Shown in pieces: positions 30,303 through 39,104 of a stretch of DNA of 64,000 nucleotides. The notes beneath the pieces were generated by a model. That model was not told where the DNA came from and searched no databases. It saw only the letters and a list, made by a program, of their open reading frames with translations. The stretch lies in the NCBI RefSeq assembly GCF_017183135.1, contig NZ_JADDXW010000005.1:186001-250000 (forward strand). Reading direction: 5' to 3'. The stretch is from Aurantimonas marina (GTDB taxonomy: Bacteria; Pseudomonadota; Alphaproteobacteria; Rhizobiales; Rhizobiaceae). How positions within the stretch are numbered: the stretch's first letter is position 1; each line of letters opens with the position of its first letter. The translations under genes were made by a program, and so were the position numbers.

Positions 30303-31817
30303 ATGGACAGCTTTCTGACAGCGGCGACAATCGCGCTTCAGCCCGAAAGCCTTGGTGCGGTAGCCCTCGGCTCGTTCATCGGGTTAGTCTTCGGATCCAT
30401 CCCCGGGCTGACTTTTACCGTGGCGTTGGCACTGGCGCTGCCGCTGACCTTCGGCATGGAGTCGGTGCCCGCGATCGGCCTGCTTCTGGGAACCTATATC
30501 GGCGGCATGACCGGTGGCTCGGTTTCGGCGATACTGCTCGGCATTCCCGGCACGCCCTCCGCCGCCGCAACAGTCATCGACGGTTATCCCATGGCCAAGA
30601 CGGGGCGTGCCTCGATCGCCCTCGGCATGGCCGTGATCGTTTCCACCTTTGGCGGCATCTTCAGCCTGATCGTGATGGTCGTGTCGGTGAATCTGGTCTC
30701 GCGCATGGCCATGTCGTTCGGCCCGGCGGAAATCTTCGCTCTGGTCGTATTCGGACTGTCGACGATTTGCGGCATGGCTGGCAAGTCGATGTTGCGCGGG
30801 CTGATCGCCGGGCTGCTCGGGCTGATGGCCATGACGATCGGGCTGGACGTCCTAGATGGGGTTCCGCGCATGACGTTCGGCACGACGAGCATGCTGCAGG
30901 GCGTCAACCTTCTCGTTGCCATGATCGGCCTGTTCGCCGTCCCTTTCATTATCCAGGTTTTCGAGGAACACCGCAGGGGCATCGCGCCTGCCGCGCAGAT
31001 GAGCGATATCCGTGCCGAACTGCCCTCCTTGCGGCTGATCGCGAGCAATTTCTGGCTGATGATCCGCTGTTCAACTATTGGGACCGTCATCGGCGCGATC
31101 CCGGGCACCGGGGGGCCGATCGCCTCGTTTCTCGCTTACGATCATGCCAAGCGCTTTTCCAAGGATCCGTCCCGGTTCGGTAAGGGAGCGATCGAGGGTG
31201 TCGTCGCGCCGGAAACCGCGAACAACGCCGTGACCGGCGGAACCATGATCCCGCTCCTGTCTCTCGGTATCCCCGGCGATCCGGCGACCGCGATCGTGCT
31301 GGCCGGGATGCAGATTCACGGCATCGTGCCAGGGCCCGCGCTGTTTCTCACCCATCAGACGGAAGTTTACGGGATCTACGTCTCGATCGTCGTCGCCTAT
31401 GTCGCGATCCTGTTCATGCAACTGCTCGGCATCCGGCTGTTCGTCCATGTGCTGCGCGTGCCGCCCCGATTGATGGCGGTTCTCATCATCGTTCTGTGCG
31501 GCATCGGGGCGTTTACCGTGCGCAACAGCATCTTCGACATCTACACGATGGCGATCGTGGGATTGCTCGCCTACGCGGTGATCAAGGTCGAAATTCCCGT
31601 CACCCCGATCATTCTTGGATTGGTGCTCGGGCCGACGCTGGAAGGCGAATTCCGCACGGCCATGAATCTCTCCGGCGGTGATCTCGCCATCTTCTATACC
31701 TCGCCAACCGCCTTGTTCTTTTTCGGTCTCGCTGCGTTCATCATCGCGCTGCAGGCGTCGGGAGAATTTTTTGCCAAAAGACGGAATAAAATGAACGTCG
31801 GAGCCAGCAATGCTTGA
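30303..31817 (+). CDS. tctA: TctA-type large permease subunit of the tripartite tricarboxylate transporter
   Basis: The 504-residue permease has about eleven transmembrane helices and the duplicated family motifs: GLVFGSIPGLTFTVALALALP near residue 28, and GAIPGTGGPIASFLAYDHAK with VVAPETANNAVTGGTMIPLL in the second half. It would drive sodium- or proton-coupled uptake of the acid bound by TctC. The stop overlaps the start of the ThDP enzyme by 8 bp, coupling transport to catabolism. Confidence 0.94.
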   Translation: MDSFLTAATIALQPESLGAVALGSFIGLVFGSIPGLTFTVALALALPLTFGMESVPAIGLLLGTYIGGMTGGSVSAILLGIPGTPSAAATVIDGYPMAKTGRASIALGMAVIVSTFGGIFSLIVMVVSVNLVSRMAMSFGPAEIFALVVFGLSTICGMAGKSMLRGLIAGLLGLMAMTIGLDVLDGVPRMTFGTTSMLQGVNLLVAMIGLFAVPFIIQVFEEHRRGIAPAAQMSDIRAELPSLRLIASNFWLMIRCSTIGTVIGAIPGTGGPIASFLAYDHAKRFSKDPSRFGKGAIEGVVAPETANNAVTGGTMIPLLSLGIPGDPATAIVLAGMQIHGIVPGPALFLTHQTEVYGIYVSIVVAYVAILFMQLLGIRLFVHVLRVPPRLMAVLIIVLCGIGAFTVRNSIFDIYTMAIVGLLAYAVIKVEIPVTPIILGLVLGPTLEGEFRTAMNLSGGDLAIFYTSPTALFFFGLAAFIIALQASGEFFAKRRNKMNVGASNA

Positions 31818-33708
31818 GAGTAATTTTGGATCCGGGACCCAGGAAAGCGAAATTCGGGAAAGGGCGGAGTTTGTCGCCCGCTACGACGACGTCGATGCGG
31901 CCCTTGCCGCGGGCGGTATCGAGATGCCGATCGAGACCAGCTTGTCCGAGGCGCTGGTCATCGGGCTGCTGAAGCAGGGTGTGACGCACTACTTCGCGAT
32001 TTTCGGGCACGGGTCGACCGATCTGGGAAATGTCCTGAGAATTTACAGTGAGGCCGGCGTCGTCACGGTGATCAATTGCCGCAACGAGGTCGAGATGGCG
32101 CATGCGGCCACCGCGCATGCCTGGCAGTACGGCAAGACGCCGGCCGTCGTCACCTCGATCGGGCCGGGCGGTCTTCAGGCTATGGCCGGCTCGCTAGCCG
32201 CCGCGTCCAACGGCGTCGGCGTCTACCACATCTATGGTGACGAGACGACGCGCGGCGAAGGCTACAACATGCAGCAGGTGCCGAAACCCGAGCAGGGGCT
32301 CTTCGGCAAGATCACAGCGCTAATGGGGCAGTCCCATACATTGCACACGCCCGAATCGTTGCGGGAGTGCATGCGTCGCGGCACCAACTGCGTGCATCAC
32401 CCCTACATGCCGGGCCCGTTCTTCATCTTGCTGCCCATCAACACGCAGCCGCAATCGATGAAGCTGAATGTCGAAACGCTTCCCGGTCGCATGGCGCTTC
32501 CGGCTGTGGCGCCGGCTGGTCTGGAAGTCTATGAGGCGGCGGCGGCGCTGCTTGGCCGCCACCGGAAGATCGTGATCAAGGCGGGCGGCGGGGCCCGAAG
32601 GCATGCTTCCGCGGTTCGCGAGCTGGCCGAGGCGATCGGCGCGGCGGTCGTCCTTTCGCCGGGCTCGACCGGCGTGTTGCCCGACGATCATCCGCAGAAC
32701 ATGCATGTCGGCGGATCGAAGGGCTCGATCAGCGGCAATTTTGCCATGGAAAAGGCCGATCTGGTGGTCTTCATCGGCTCACGCGGTGTCTGCCAGGCCG
32801 ATTGCTCCGGCGTCGGCTATCCCAATGCCAAGGCGGTCATCAACATCAACGGCGCGATCGCCGATGTCACCCACTACGCCAACACCCTGCCTCTGCCGGG
32901 CGATATCACTTGCGTCGCCGGGCGGCTACTTGATGTGCTGCGCGAAAAGGAGGCGCTGAAAGACGATCGCGGCGAATGGTTGCGCCGTTGCGCCGACAAG
33001 AAGGCCGCCTGGAACGCGTTCAAACGCGAGCGGACCGGTGCCGCGCCACTCGATGACACGGTCTGGAAGCAGGCCGTTCTGACGCAGCCGGCGGCGATTC
33101 ATACCGTCGCCGAATTCGCCAAGCGGATCGGAGCCGCCAAGTTCTTCGACGCCGGCGATGTCCAGGCCAACGGCTTTCAGATCGTCGAAGACGATACGGT
33201 CGGCGATACGTTCACCGAAACCGGCGCGTCCTATATGGGCTTTGCCGCCTCGGCGTTGCTGGGGTCCGCCGGGGTGAAGGGGGCACGCTACGGCATAGCC
33301 TTCACCGGCGACGGCTCCTTCATGATGAACCCGCAGGTCCTGATCGATGCGGTCGAGCACGGCGTGAAGGGCATGATCGCGCTGTTCGACAATCGCCGGA
33401 TGGGGGCCATCACCAGCCTGCAATACGCCCAGTACGGGCAAGAATTTCGCACCAACGACAGTGTCGCGGTGGACTATGTCGCGATGGCCGGCGCCTTTGC
33501 CGGCGTAAAGGCCGTGTTCGGCGGTACGACGCGGGATACTCTGCGGGCGGCGCTTGACGAAGCCCATGCGCATGACGGCCTGTCGCTGGTGCATATCCCC
33601 GTCTACGCCGGTCGTGACCCGATCGCGGAAATGGGAGCCTATGGCTCCTGGAATGTCGGAAACTGGGTCGATGACGTCCAGGCCCGCTATCTCGAACAGA
33701 AAATCTGA
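31810..33708 (+). CDS. ThDP-dependent enzyme of the IolD/acetolactate synthase superfamily
   Basis: The 632 residues have the three-domain thiamine diphosphate layout. The N-terminal Pyr domain starts TSLSEALVIGLLKQGVTHYFAIFGHGS and carries the catalytic glutamate in NCRNEVEMAHAATAHA. A central domain follows, then the PP domain with GDGSFMMNPQVL and the matching DN about 25 residues on. Closest in pattern to IolD, the trihydroxycyclohexanedione hydrolase of inositol breakdown, including a C-terminal GSWNVGNWVDDV tail. No other iol gene is nearby, so a true IolD role is not supported; cleavage or decarboxylation of a 2-oxo intermediate is the cautious reading. Confidence 0.82.
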   Translation: MLESNFGSGTQESEIRERAEFVARYDDVDAALAAGGIEMPIETSLSEALVIGLLKQGVTHYFAIFGHGSTDLGNVLRIYSEAGVVTVINCRNEVEMAHAATAHAWQYGKTPAVVTSIGPGGLQAMAGSLAAASNGVGVYHIYGDETTRGEGYNMQQVPKPEQGLFGKITALMGQSHTLHTPESLRECMRRGTNCVHHPYMPGPFFILLPINTQPQSMKLNVETLPGRMALPAVAPAGLEVYEAAAALLGRHRKIVIKAGGGARRHASAVRELAEAIGAAVVLSPGSTGVLPDDHPQNMHVGGSKGSISGNFAMEKADLVVFIGSRGVCQADCSGVGYPNAKAVININGAIADVTHYANTLPLPGDITCVAGRLLDVLREKEALKDDRGEWLRRCADKKAAWNAFKRERTGAAPLDDTVWKQAVLTQPAAIHTVAEFAKRIGAAKFFDAGDVQANGFQIVEDDTVGDTFTETGASYMGFAASALLGSAGVKGARYGIAFTGDGSFMMNPQVLIDAVEHGVKGMIALFDNRRMGAITSLQYAQYGQEFRTNDSVAVDYVAMAGAFAGVKAVFGGTTRDTLRAALDEAHAHDGLSLVHIPVYAGRDPIAEMGAYGSWNVGNWVDDVQARYLEQKI

Positions 33709-35172
33709 ATGGAATCGGCCATGTATCGTGATCTGGAACTCTACATCGACGGCGCGTGGCGCGGCGCGTCGAACGGCGCGACGCGGGCGGTCACCGATCC
33801 GGCCACGGAGGACACGCTCGGCTTCATCGCCGAGGCGACCGAAGCCGATATCGACGCCGCGTTGACGGCGGCGCGAGCCGGCTTTGCCGTGTGGCGCCGG
33901 GTCGGAACCTGGGAGCGCGCCAAGCTGATCCGCAAGGCCAGCGACCTCATTCGCGAACGCGCCGAGGAGATCGCGACACTGATGTCGGTGGAAACCGGCA
34001 AGCCCCTGGCTGAAGCCAAGGGCGAAGTGAACGCGGCGGCCGATCAGTTCGAGTGGTATTCGGAAGAGACCAAGCGTATCTACGGGCAGATCATCGAGAG
34101 CCGCACGGCCGATAGCCGGATGGCGGTGATTCATCAGCCTGTCGGTGTCGTAGCGGCGTTCTCCGCTTGGAATTTTCCGGCCCTTTTGCCCGCCCGCAAG
34201 ATCGCGGCCGCGCTCGCCGCGGGCTGCAGCATCATCATCAAGCCGGCCGGCGAGGCACCCGCCTCCTGCGCGGCGTTGGTGCGAGCCTGCCACGACGCCG
34301 GCGTCCCGAGCGGGGTGGTCAATTTCCTCACCGGTCAATCCGACCTGATCGCCCGGCGCCTGATCGCCTCGCCGATCGTGCGCAAGGTCTCGCTGACCGG
34401 TTCCGTTCCGGTCGGCAAGCAGATCCTGCACTTGGCCGCCGATGGTGTGAAGAAGGTATCGATGGAACTGGGCGGCCACGCCCCGGTCGTCGTCTTCGAC
34501 GACGTCGATGCCGAAAAGGCCGCGGAGGTCTGCGCTAATACCAAGTTCCGCAATTGCGGCCAGGTCTGCATTTCGCCGACGCGTTTCTATGTCCACGAGT
34601 CGAAATACGAGGCGTTTGCCCGCCGTTTCGCGGAAGTCGCGAAATCTCTGAAGGTCGGACGCGGCATGGAGGAGGGGGTCCAGATGGGCCCACTCGCCAA
34701 TCGGCGCGGACTGGAGACGATCCAGGAGCTCGTCGAGGATGCCCGGCGGCGCGGCGCCGAGGTTTTGGCCGGCGGCAGCGTTCCGGCCGAGGCCAATCGC
34801 GGCTTCTTCTTCGAGCCCACCGTTCTCGGCCACGTTCCCGACGATGCCCGCATCATGCGCGAGGAACCGTTCGGGCCGGTCGCGCCACTGACCACCTTCA
34901 CGAGCTATGACGAGGTGATGGAGCGGGCCAATGCGCTGCCTTTCGGCCTCGCCGGCTACGTCTTCTCCAACGATCTGCGAACCGCGACGCGGGCCTATGA
35001 AAATCTCGAGGTCGGCATGGTTGGCGTCAACGAGATGCTGCTCGCGACCGCGGAAGCACCGTTCGGCGGCGTCAAGGAAAGCGGCATGGGGCGCGAGGGC
35101 GGCTCCTTCGGGATACGTGATTATCTCGAGACGAAATACGTCAAGATCAAGCTGGAAGAGCGAGTGCGCTGA
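33709..35172 (+). CDS. NAD(P)-dependent aldehyde dehydrogenase (succinate-semialdehyde dehydrogenase-like)
   Basis: An aldehyde dehydrogenase that oxidises an aldehyde to the acid. The catalytic cysteine is in NCGQVCISPTRFYV, the general base glutamate in SMELGGHAP, and the substrate-anchoring asparagine in AFSAWNFPALLPAR. The C-terminal half has EEPFGPVAPL and APFGGVKESGMGREGG, typical of semialdehyde dehydrogenases. ATG 33709 directly follows the previous stop; ATG 33721 is an alternative. With a sugar-acid dehydratase next door, 2-oxoglutarate semialdehyde is a possible substrate. Confidence 0.9.
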   Translation: MESAMYRDLELYIDGAWRGASNGATRAVTDPATEDTLGFIAEATEADIDAALTAARAGFAVWRRVGTWERAKLIRKASDLIRERAEEIATLMSVETGKPLAEAKGEVNAAADQFEWYSEETKRIYGQIIESRTADSRMAVIHQPVGVVAAFSAWNFPALLPARKIAAALAAGCSIIIKPAGEAPASCAALVRACHDAGVPSGVVNFLTGQSDLIARRLIASPIVRKVSLTGSVPVGKQILHLAADGVKKVSMELGGHAPVVVFDDVDAEKAAEVCANTKFRNCGQVCISPTRFYVHESKYEAFARRFAEVAKSLKVGRGMEEGVQMGPLANRRGLETIQELVEDARRRGAEVLAGGSVPAEANRGFFFEPTVLGHVPDDARIMREEPFGPVAPLTTFTSYDEVMERANALPFGLAGYVFSNDLRTATRAYENLEVGMVGVNEMLLATAEAPFGGVKESGMGREGGSFGIRDYLETKYVKIKLEERVR

Positions 35173-35174
35173 AC

Positions 35175-36887
35175 ATGAGCGAAGACGAGGCAAGAGGGTT
35201 CGCGCGCGGCCTGACCAACTACGGCGACAAGGATTTCTCGCTCTATCTGCGAAACTCTTTCGCCAGTTCGATGGGTTATTCCCGTGAGGTCCTGAAGAAG
35301 CCGATCGTCGGGATCGCGAACAGTTTCTCCGGCTTCAACAACTGTCACCGGCATTTTCCGGAAATGCTGGAGGCGGTGAAGCGCGGCGTCTTGCTCGGCG
35401 GCGCGCTGCCGATCGAGTTTCCGACGATCTCGCTCGGCGAGGTTTTTCTCAATCCGACGAGCCTCAAGTTTCGCAACCTGATGTCGATGGACACCGAGGA
35501 GATGATCCGGGCCCAGCCGATGGATGCCGTCGTCTTGATGGGCGGCTGCGACAAGACCGTGCCGGCGCAGTTGATGGGGGCGGCATCGGCGGACCTGCCG
35601 GCGATCCAGATCGTCGCCGGTCCGATGATGACCTCGCGCTACGGCGAGGAACGGCTTGGCGCATGCACCGACTGCCGCCGGTTCTGGGGAAAATACCGCG
35701 CCGGTGAGATCTCCGGCGATGCGATCGGCGACATCGAGGGCCGTCTGGCGACCACCGCCGGCACCTGCGCCGTCATGGGCACGGCATCGACGATGGCCTG
35801 CATCGCCGAGACCCTCGGCATGTCGCTGCCCGGGACGGCCGCAATCCCGGCGGTCCATGCCGATCGGCTGCGGGCCGCCGAGGCGACAGGTCTCGCGGCC
35901 GCGCGCATGATCGACAATCCTATCCGTCCCAGCGAGGTGATCACCGAGAAATCGGTCGAGAACGCCTTGCGAATCCTGCTTGCCCTTGGCGGATCGACCA
36001 ACGCCATCATCCACCTGACAGCAATCGCGGGACGTTTCGGCATTCCGGTTTCGCTGCGGCGGCTCAATCAACTGTCCGACGAGACGCCGGTGCTGGTCAA
36101 TCTCAAGCCGGTCGGCGCCAACTACATGGAGGACTTCTTCTTTGCCGGCGGCGTTGGCGCGGTGCTGCGCGAGCTCAAACCGCTGTTGAACCTCGATTGC
36201 AGGACGGTGACCGGCGACACGCTCGGCGACCGGCTTCGCGAGGATATCGGTCCCGTCGATCGTAAGGTCATCGCAAGCGCCGAGCAGCCGCTGGAACCCG
36301 AAGGCGGTCTCGTCGCGCTATTCGGCAATCTCGCGCCGGGCGGCGCGATCCTCAAGCGCTCGGCGGCCGACAAGGCGTTGTTCGAAAAGGAAGGGCGCGC
36401 GGTGGTGTTCGATTCGCTCGCCGATCTGGCGAAGCGCATCGACGATCTGGACCTCGATGTCGAGGAGGGCGATATTCTGGTTCTGCAGAATGCCGGGCCG
36501 CGCAGCGATTCCGGCATGCCGGAAGCCGGCTATCTGCCGATCCCCAAGAAGCTCTCGGCCAAGGGCGTCAAGGACATGATCCGCATTTCCGACGCGCGCA
36601 TGTCGGGCACCGCCTTCGGCACGATCGTGCTTCACGTCACGCCGGAGGCGGCGATCGGCGGACCGCTGGCGCTGGTTCGCACCGGCGACCGCATCAAGCT
36701 GTCGGTGAAGGACAAGACGATCGAATGGCTGGTCGACGACGAGGAGCTGGAACGGCGGCGCAGCAGCTTCCGATCGCCCTCGAAGCCGGCGTCCGAGCGG
36801 CGCGGCTACGACAAGATCTACGCCCAGGAAGTGCTTCAGGCGGACGAGGGGTGCGATTTCGCGATCTTACAGCCGGTCAGGACATGA
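35175..36887 (+). CDS. IlvD/Edd-family dehydratase, probably a sugar-acid dehydratase
   Basis: The family removes water from 2,3-dihydroxy acids (dihydroxyacid, gluconate or pentonate) to give 2-oxo-3-deoxy acids. Three [2Fe-2S] cysteines are visible in NSFSGFNNCHRH, MGGCDKTVPA and TTAGTCAVMGTASTM, with ALGGSTNAIIHL and the alkoxide-forming serine region ISDARMSGTAFG. The 570 residues and the absence of other branched-chain synthesis genes point to the pentonate/arabinonate branch rather than IlvD proper. It is the last gene of the operon; no strong terminator is visible in the 168 bp after it. Confidence 0.88.
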   Translation: MSEDEARGFARGLTNYGDKDFSLYLRNSFASSMGYSREVLKKPIVGIANSFSGFNNCHRHFPEMLEAVKRGVLLGGALPIEFPTISLGEVFLNPTSLKFRNLMSMDTEEMIRAQPMDAVVLMGGCDKTVPAQLMGAASADLPAIQIVAGPMMTSRYGEERLGACTDCRRFWGKYRAGEISGDAIGDIEGRLATTAGTCAVMGTASTMACIAETLGMSLPGTAAIPAVHADRLRAAEATGLAAARMIDNPIRPSEVITEKSVENALRILLALGGSTNAIIHLTAIAGRFGIPVSLRRLNQLSDETPVLVNLKPVGANYMEDFFFAGGVGAVLRELKPLLNLDCRTVTGDTLGDRLREDIGPVDRKVIASAEQPLEPEGGLVALFGNLAPGGAILKRSAADKALFEKEGRAVVFDSLADLAKRIDDLDLDVEEGDILVLQNAGPRSDSGMPEAGYLPIPKKLSAKGVKDMIRISDARMSGTAFGTIVLHVTPEAAIGGPLALVRTGDRIKLSVKDKTIEWLVDDEELERRRSSFRSPSKPASERRGYDKIYAQEVLQADEGCDFAILQPVRT

Positions 36888-37055
36888 GTTATCCCGAGTG
36901 GAGCTGATCCCCGTCGCGGGAGGTCGCCGCCGAGGGCAGCTCGAGGTTGAACGGCACAGGTGGCCGAGCTGCTGAGGCAGGACAGTTCGAAAGGTAGTCT
37001 GGCCGAGGCATGGTTAGGACGGTGGGAGTGCCGCGAAGTCGCCACAGCGGTGTCC

Positions 37056-38360
37056 CTAATCGATCGGAAGATAGAAGATATCTGCTGCTTCCGTTCTGCC
37101 GGGCACCTGAACGTTCTGGCTCCATCGCCAACTCAATCCGAGACGTCCCGGCGGCAGCCCCCGCAGGATCTCCCGAGAAATGACGATCTTCGCCCCAAGC
37201 GTCTTCGACATTTCCTGCAGGCGATGCGCGAGGTTCACCGCATCCCCGAGAACCGTGTACTCGCTATGCCGGCCACCTGGGACAACGCCGCCAATGACAT
37301 GACCGAAGTGGATTCCGACGCCGAATTGCAGCGGGAGCTTGCCGTCACTGATCCTGAGGTCGCTCCATGTCTCAAGCCGGTTGATCAGGTCGCATGCGCA
37401 ATCAAACGCGCGCGCCGCGTCCGTGGCATCGGGGCTGGGAAAGCCGAACACCGTCATAACTCCGTCGCCCATGAACTTGTCAACGCGTCCGTCCCATTCG
37501 GAGACCGTTTCCACCACCCGTTGACGGTACTCCGACAGCAGCGACGCGACTTCCTCCAGCGGCATTTTCTCGGTCAGCCCGGTGAAGCCGCGGATGTCAA
37601 TGAAGACGACCGCCGCCTCGTTGCGGTGCAGGCCGACATGCGAGCCACCCGACGCAAGCAGTTCCGCGGTGGTTGGCGAGAAGAAGCGGGCGAGATTGGC
37701 GCGTTCGCTCGAGGTCGCGACGGCGAAGCGCACGAGCCGCCGGATGTCGACCACCAACATCACCTGGATCGCCGCGACGGCCGCGAAGGCGAGAATGCGG
37801 ACGCTTGCCGCCTGCAATTCCTCGGACGACATCCCAATCTTGAACGGGTCATCGAACAGGGACAGCGTCGCGACAACCACTGACCCCAGCGTCACGAGCC
37901 CGGCGAAGACAGCCACCGGGCCGGCCCGCATCCGCATGCTGGCATGGGAGAGGAGGACGAACGCGATCGCCAGGCTGGGCGTGGCGAGCGCTTCCACGAA
38001 GGACGATCCGGGAATAAACATGTGCTCGGCTGCAAGATAGACGACCAAGGCGGCGTCGATGCAGATGTACGGCCAGTTCAACCACGACCGGAACAACCCG
38101 GACATCACGAGAGCGACGGCCAGAACCGACGTCGCGGCATAGGCAATCAACAGAGTGATATGCGTCTGATGGTTGATGACATCCGGCTCGAACGCCACCG
38201 AGATGGCGAAGACGAGAAGGGCGACGAAGCGCCAGATGACTGTCCTCAACTCGTTTCGCCGCTCGACCTCCGATATCATTCCGTCGATGTCGCTGCGGCC
38301 CGAGTCGATTGCTACCATTGGGGTGAATGCCTCGGCATTTTGATTGCTTGACGTCGACAT
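37056..38360 (-). CDS. Membrane-anchored class III adenylate/guanylate cyclase
   Basis: About six hydrophobic helices at the N-terminus (from WRFVALLVFAISVAF to ILAFAAVAAIQVMLVVDI) are followed by a class III cyclase domain. The metal aspartates are in VVFIDIRGFTGLTEKM and VDKFMGDGVMTVFG; the transition-state Asn and Arg are in YTVLGDAVNLAHRLQ. The full frame runs to 38465, but the first 35 residues are Arg-rich and lack a ribosome binding site, so ATG 38360 (434 residues) is preferred; ATG 38318 is also possible. It lies alone on the - strand, downstream of the copper cluster. Confidence 0.88.
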   Translation of the reverse strand: MSTSSNQNAEAFTPMVAIDSGRSDIDGMISEVERRNELRTVIWRFVALLVFAISVAFEPDVINHQTHITLLIAYAATSVLAVALVMSGLFRSWLNWPYICIDAALVVYLAAEHMFIPGSSFVEALATPSLAIAFVLLSHASMRMRAGPVAVFAGLVTLGSVVVATLSLFDDPFKIGMSSEELQAASVRILAFAAVAAIQVMLVVDIRRLVRFAVATSSERANLARFFSPTTAELLASGGSHVGLHRNEAAVVFIDIRGFTGLTEKMPLEEVASLLSEYRQRVVETVSEWDGRVDKFMGDGVMTVFGFPSPDATDAARAFDCACDLINRLETWSDLRISDGKLPLQFGVGIHFGHVIGGVVPGGRHSEYTVLGDAVNLAHRLQEMSKTLGAKIVISREILRGLPPGRLGLSWRWSQNVQVPGRTEAADIFYLPID

Positions 38361-38519
38361 TGACGGCGCGCATGACGGCAGGAGCACGCGCTCTCGCGCC
38401 TGCCTCGCGTCTCGGGTTGCAATGGAGGGAGCGCTGTCCCGCGCCGGAGATCGCAATCGATCCAATCAGCGGACGCTATCCCCGAACATGTCTCATCGGC
38501 GGAACGCGATGGCGGTATT

Positions 38520-38645
38520 TATCCGTATGAACACAGATGCTACATGCATACATATTTTATTATATAGACATGTCTATAATATATATTGAATTATGTTATT
38601 ATAATGACAGTCATGTCTGTCTATTTTTATAATAAATAATTGACT
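38520..38645. promoter_or_regulatory. AT-rich island upstream of the cyclase gene
   Basis: About 125 bp of very AT-rich DNA lies between the cyclase start and the copper-cluster terminator, in an otherwise GC-rich window. It contains many TATAAT-like hexamers on both strands and two related dyads, one at 38563-38578 and GACAG-N6-CTGTC at 38606-38621, both including CATGTCT. The site is 5' to the cyclase gene, so it probably includes that promoter. No coding frame with homology is seen from 38466 to 38770. Confidence 0.5.
38563..38578. repeat. 16-bp perfect palindrome
   Basis: TATAGACATGTCTATA is its own reverse complement over all 16 bases. It lies in the AT-rich island about 200 bp upstream of the cyclase start and resembles a dimeric repressor site. 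The next flanking bases on either side do not pair. Confidence 0.7.
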
Positions 38646-38695
38646 TCTTCATTGCATTAACTGAACAGCGAATCCAATTGCTGACGTCGCTCTCG

Positions 38696-38757
38696 GCCGG
38701 TCCGCCACCAGCACTGTAGCGGACCGGCTCGGGGCGACCTCCAGGTCGCCCCGAGCC
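38696..38757 (-). terminator. Two overlapping hairpins at the 3' end of the copper cluster
   Basis: GGCTCGGGGCGACCT (38726-38740) pairs perfectly over 15 bp with 38743-38757, leaving a 2-nt centre. A second inverted repeat, GCCGGTCCGC (38696-38705) with GCGGACCGGC (38719-38728), shares three bases with the first stem, so the two cannot form fully at once. The position 14 bp after the last copper gene (- strand) indicates a terminator or RNA stabiliser. No T-run follows. Confidence 0.65.
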
Positions 38758-38770
38758 ATGCGTGACGGCC

Positions 38771-39055
38771 CTATTTCATCTCGACCACAGTGAGCTTGCC
38801 TTTGACGCGGTCGGCGACGAACTCGATGTTCTTGCCTTCCTTCGCCTTGGTCAGCATCGCTTCGTCGGCGACCTTGAAGACCATGGTCATGGCCGGCATG
38901 TCGAGGTTCTTCAACGCGCCGTGCTTAATCGTCAGCTTCTGCTGCTTGGCGTCCACCTTGGTGATCTGCCCCTTGGTGTACTCGACCGCGAGGGCCGGGC
39001 CGGCCAGTGCGAGCGAGACAACCGACAGGGTCGCGAACTTGCTGAATTTTCTCAT
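38771..39055 (-). CDS. CusF-like periplasmic copper-binding protein
   Basis: A 94-residue secreted protein (signal peptide ending GPALA) with the small OB-fold of CusF. In E. coli CusF, copper(I) is held by His36, Met47, Met49 and capped by Trp44. Here the matching segment is KHGALKNLDMPAMTM: the histidine and both methionines are kept, while the tryptophan position is methionine. It should still bind Cu(I) or Ag(I), perhaps differently. It is the last gene of the - strand copper cluster. Confidence 0.85.
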   Translation of the reverse strand: MRKFSKFATLSVVSLALAGPALAVEYTKGQITKVDAKQQKLTIKHGALKNLDMPAMTMVFKVADEAMLTKAKEGKNIEFVADRVKGKLTVVEMK

Positions 39056-39104
39056 GATACATCTCCTGATTGTGGGGCTGCGGGAGTGGATGGTCTTGTC
39101 GCGT

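Noticed and set aside
31810-33708. Assignment of the ThDP enzyme as IolD of inositol catabolism
   Set aside because: The domain pattern is similar, but no iolA, iolB, iolC, iolE or iolG gene is in the operon, so the specific name is not justified.
32926-35193. A 755-codon open frame on the - strand opposite the ThDP enzyme and aldehyde dehydrogenase genes
   Set aside because: It is a shadow of two strongly supported + strand genes; its composition is that of antisense translation and no motif is recognisable.
35175-36887. Assignment of the dehydratase as IlvD of branched-chain amino acid synthesis
   Set aside because: The neighbours are transport and catabolic genes under an IclR regulator, and the sequence pattern fits the sugar-acid branch of the family.
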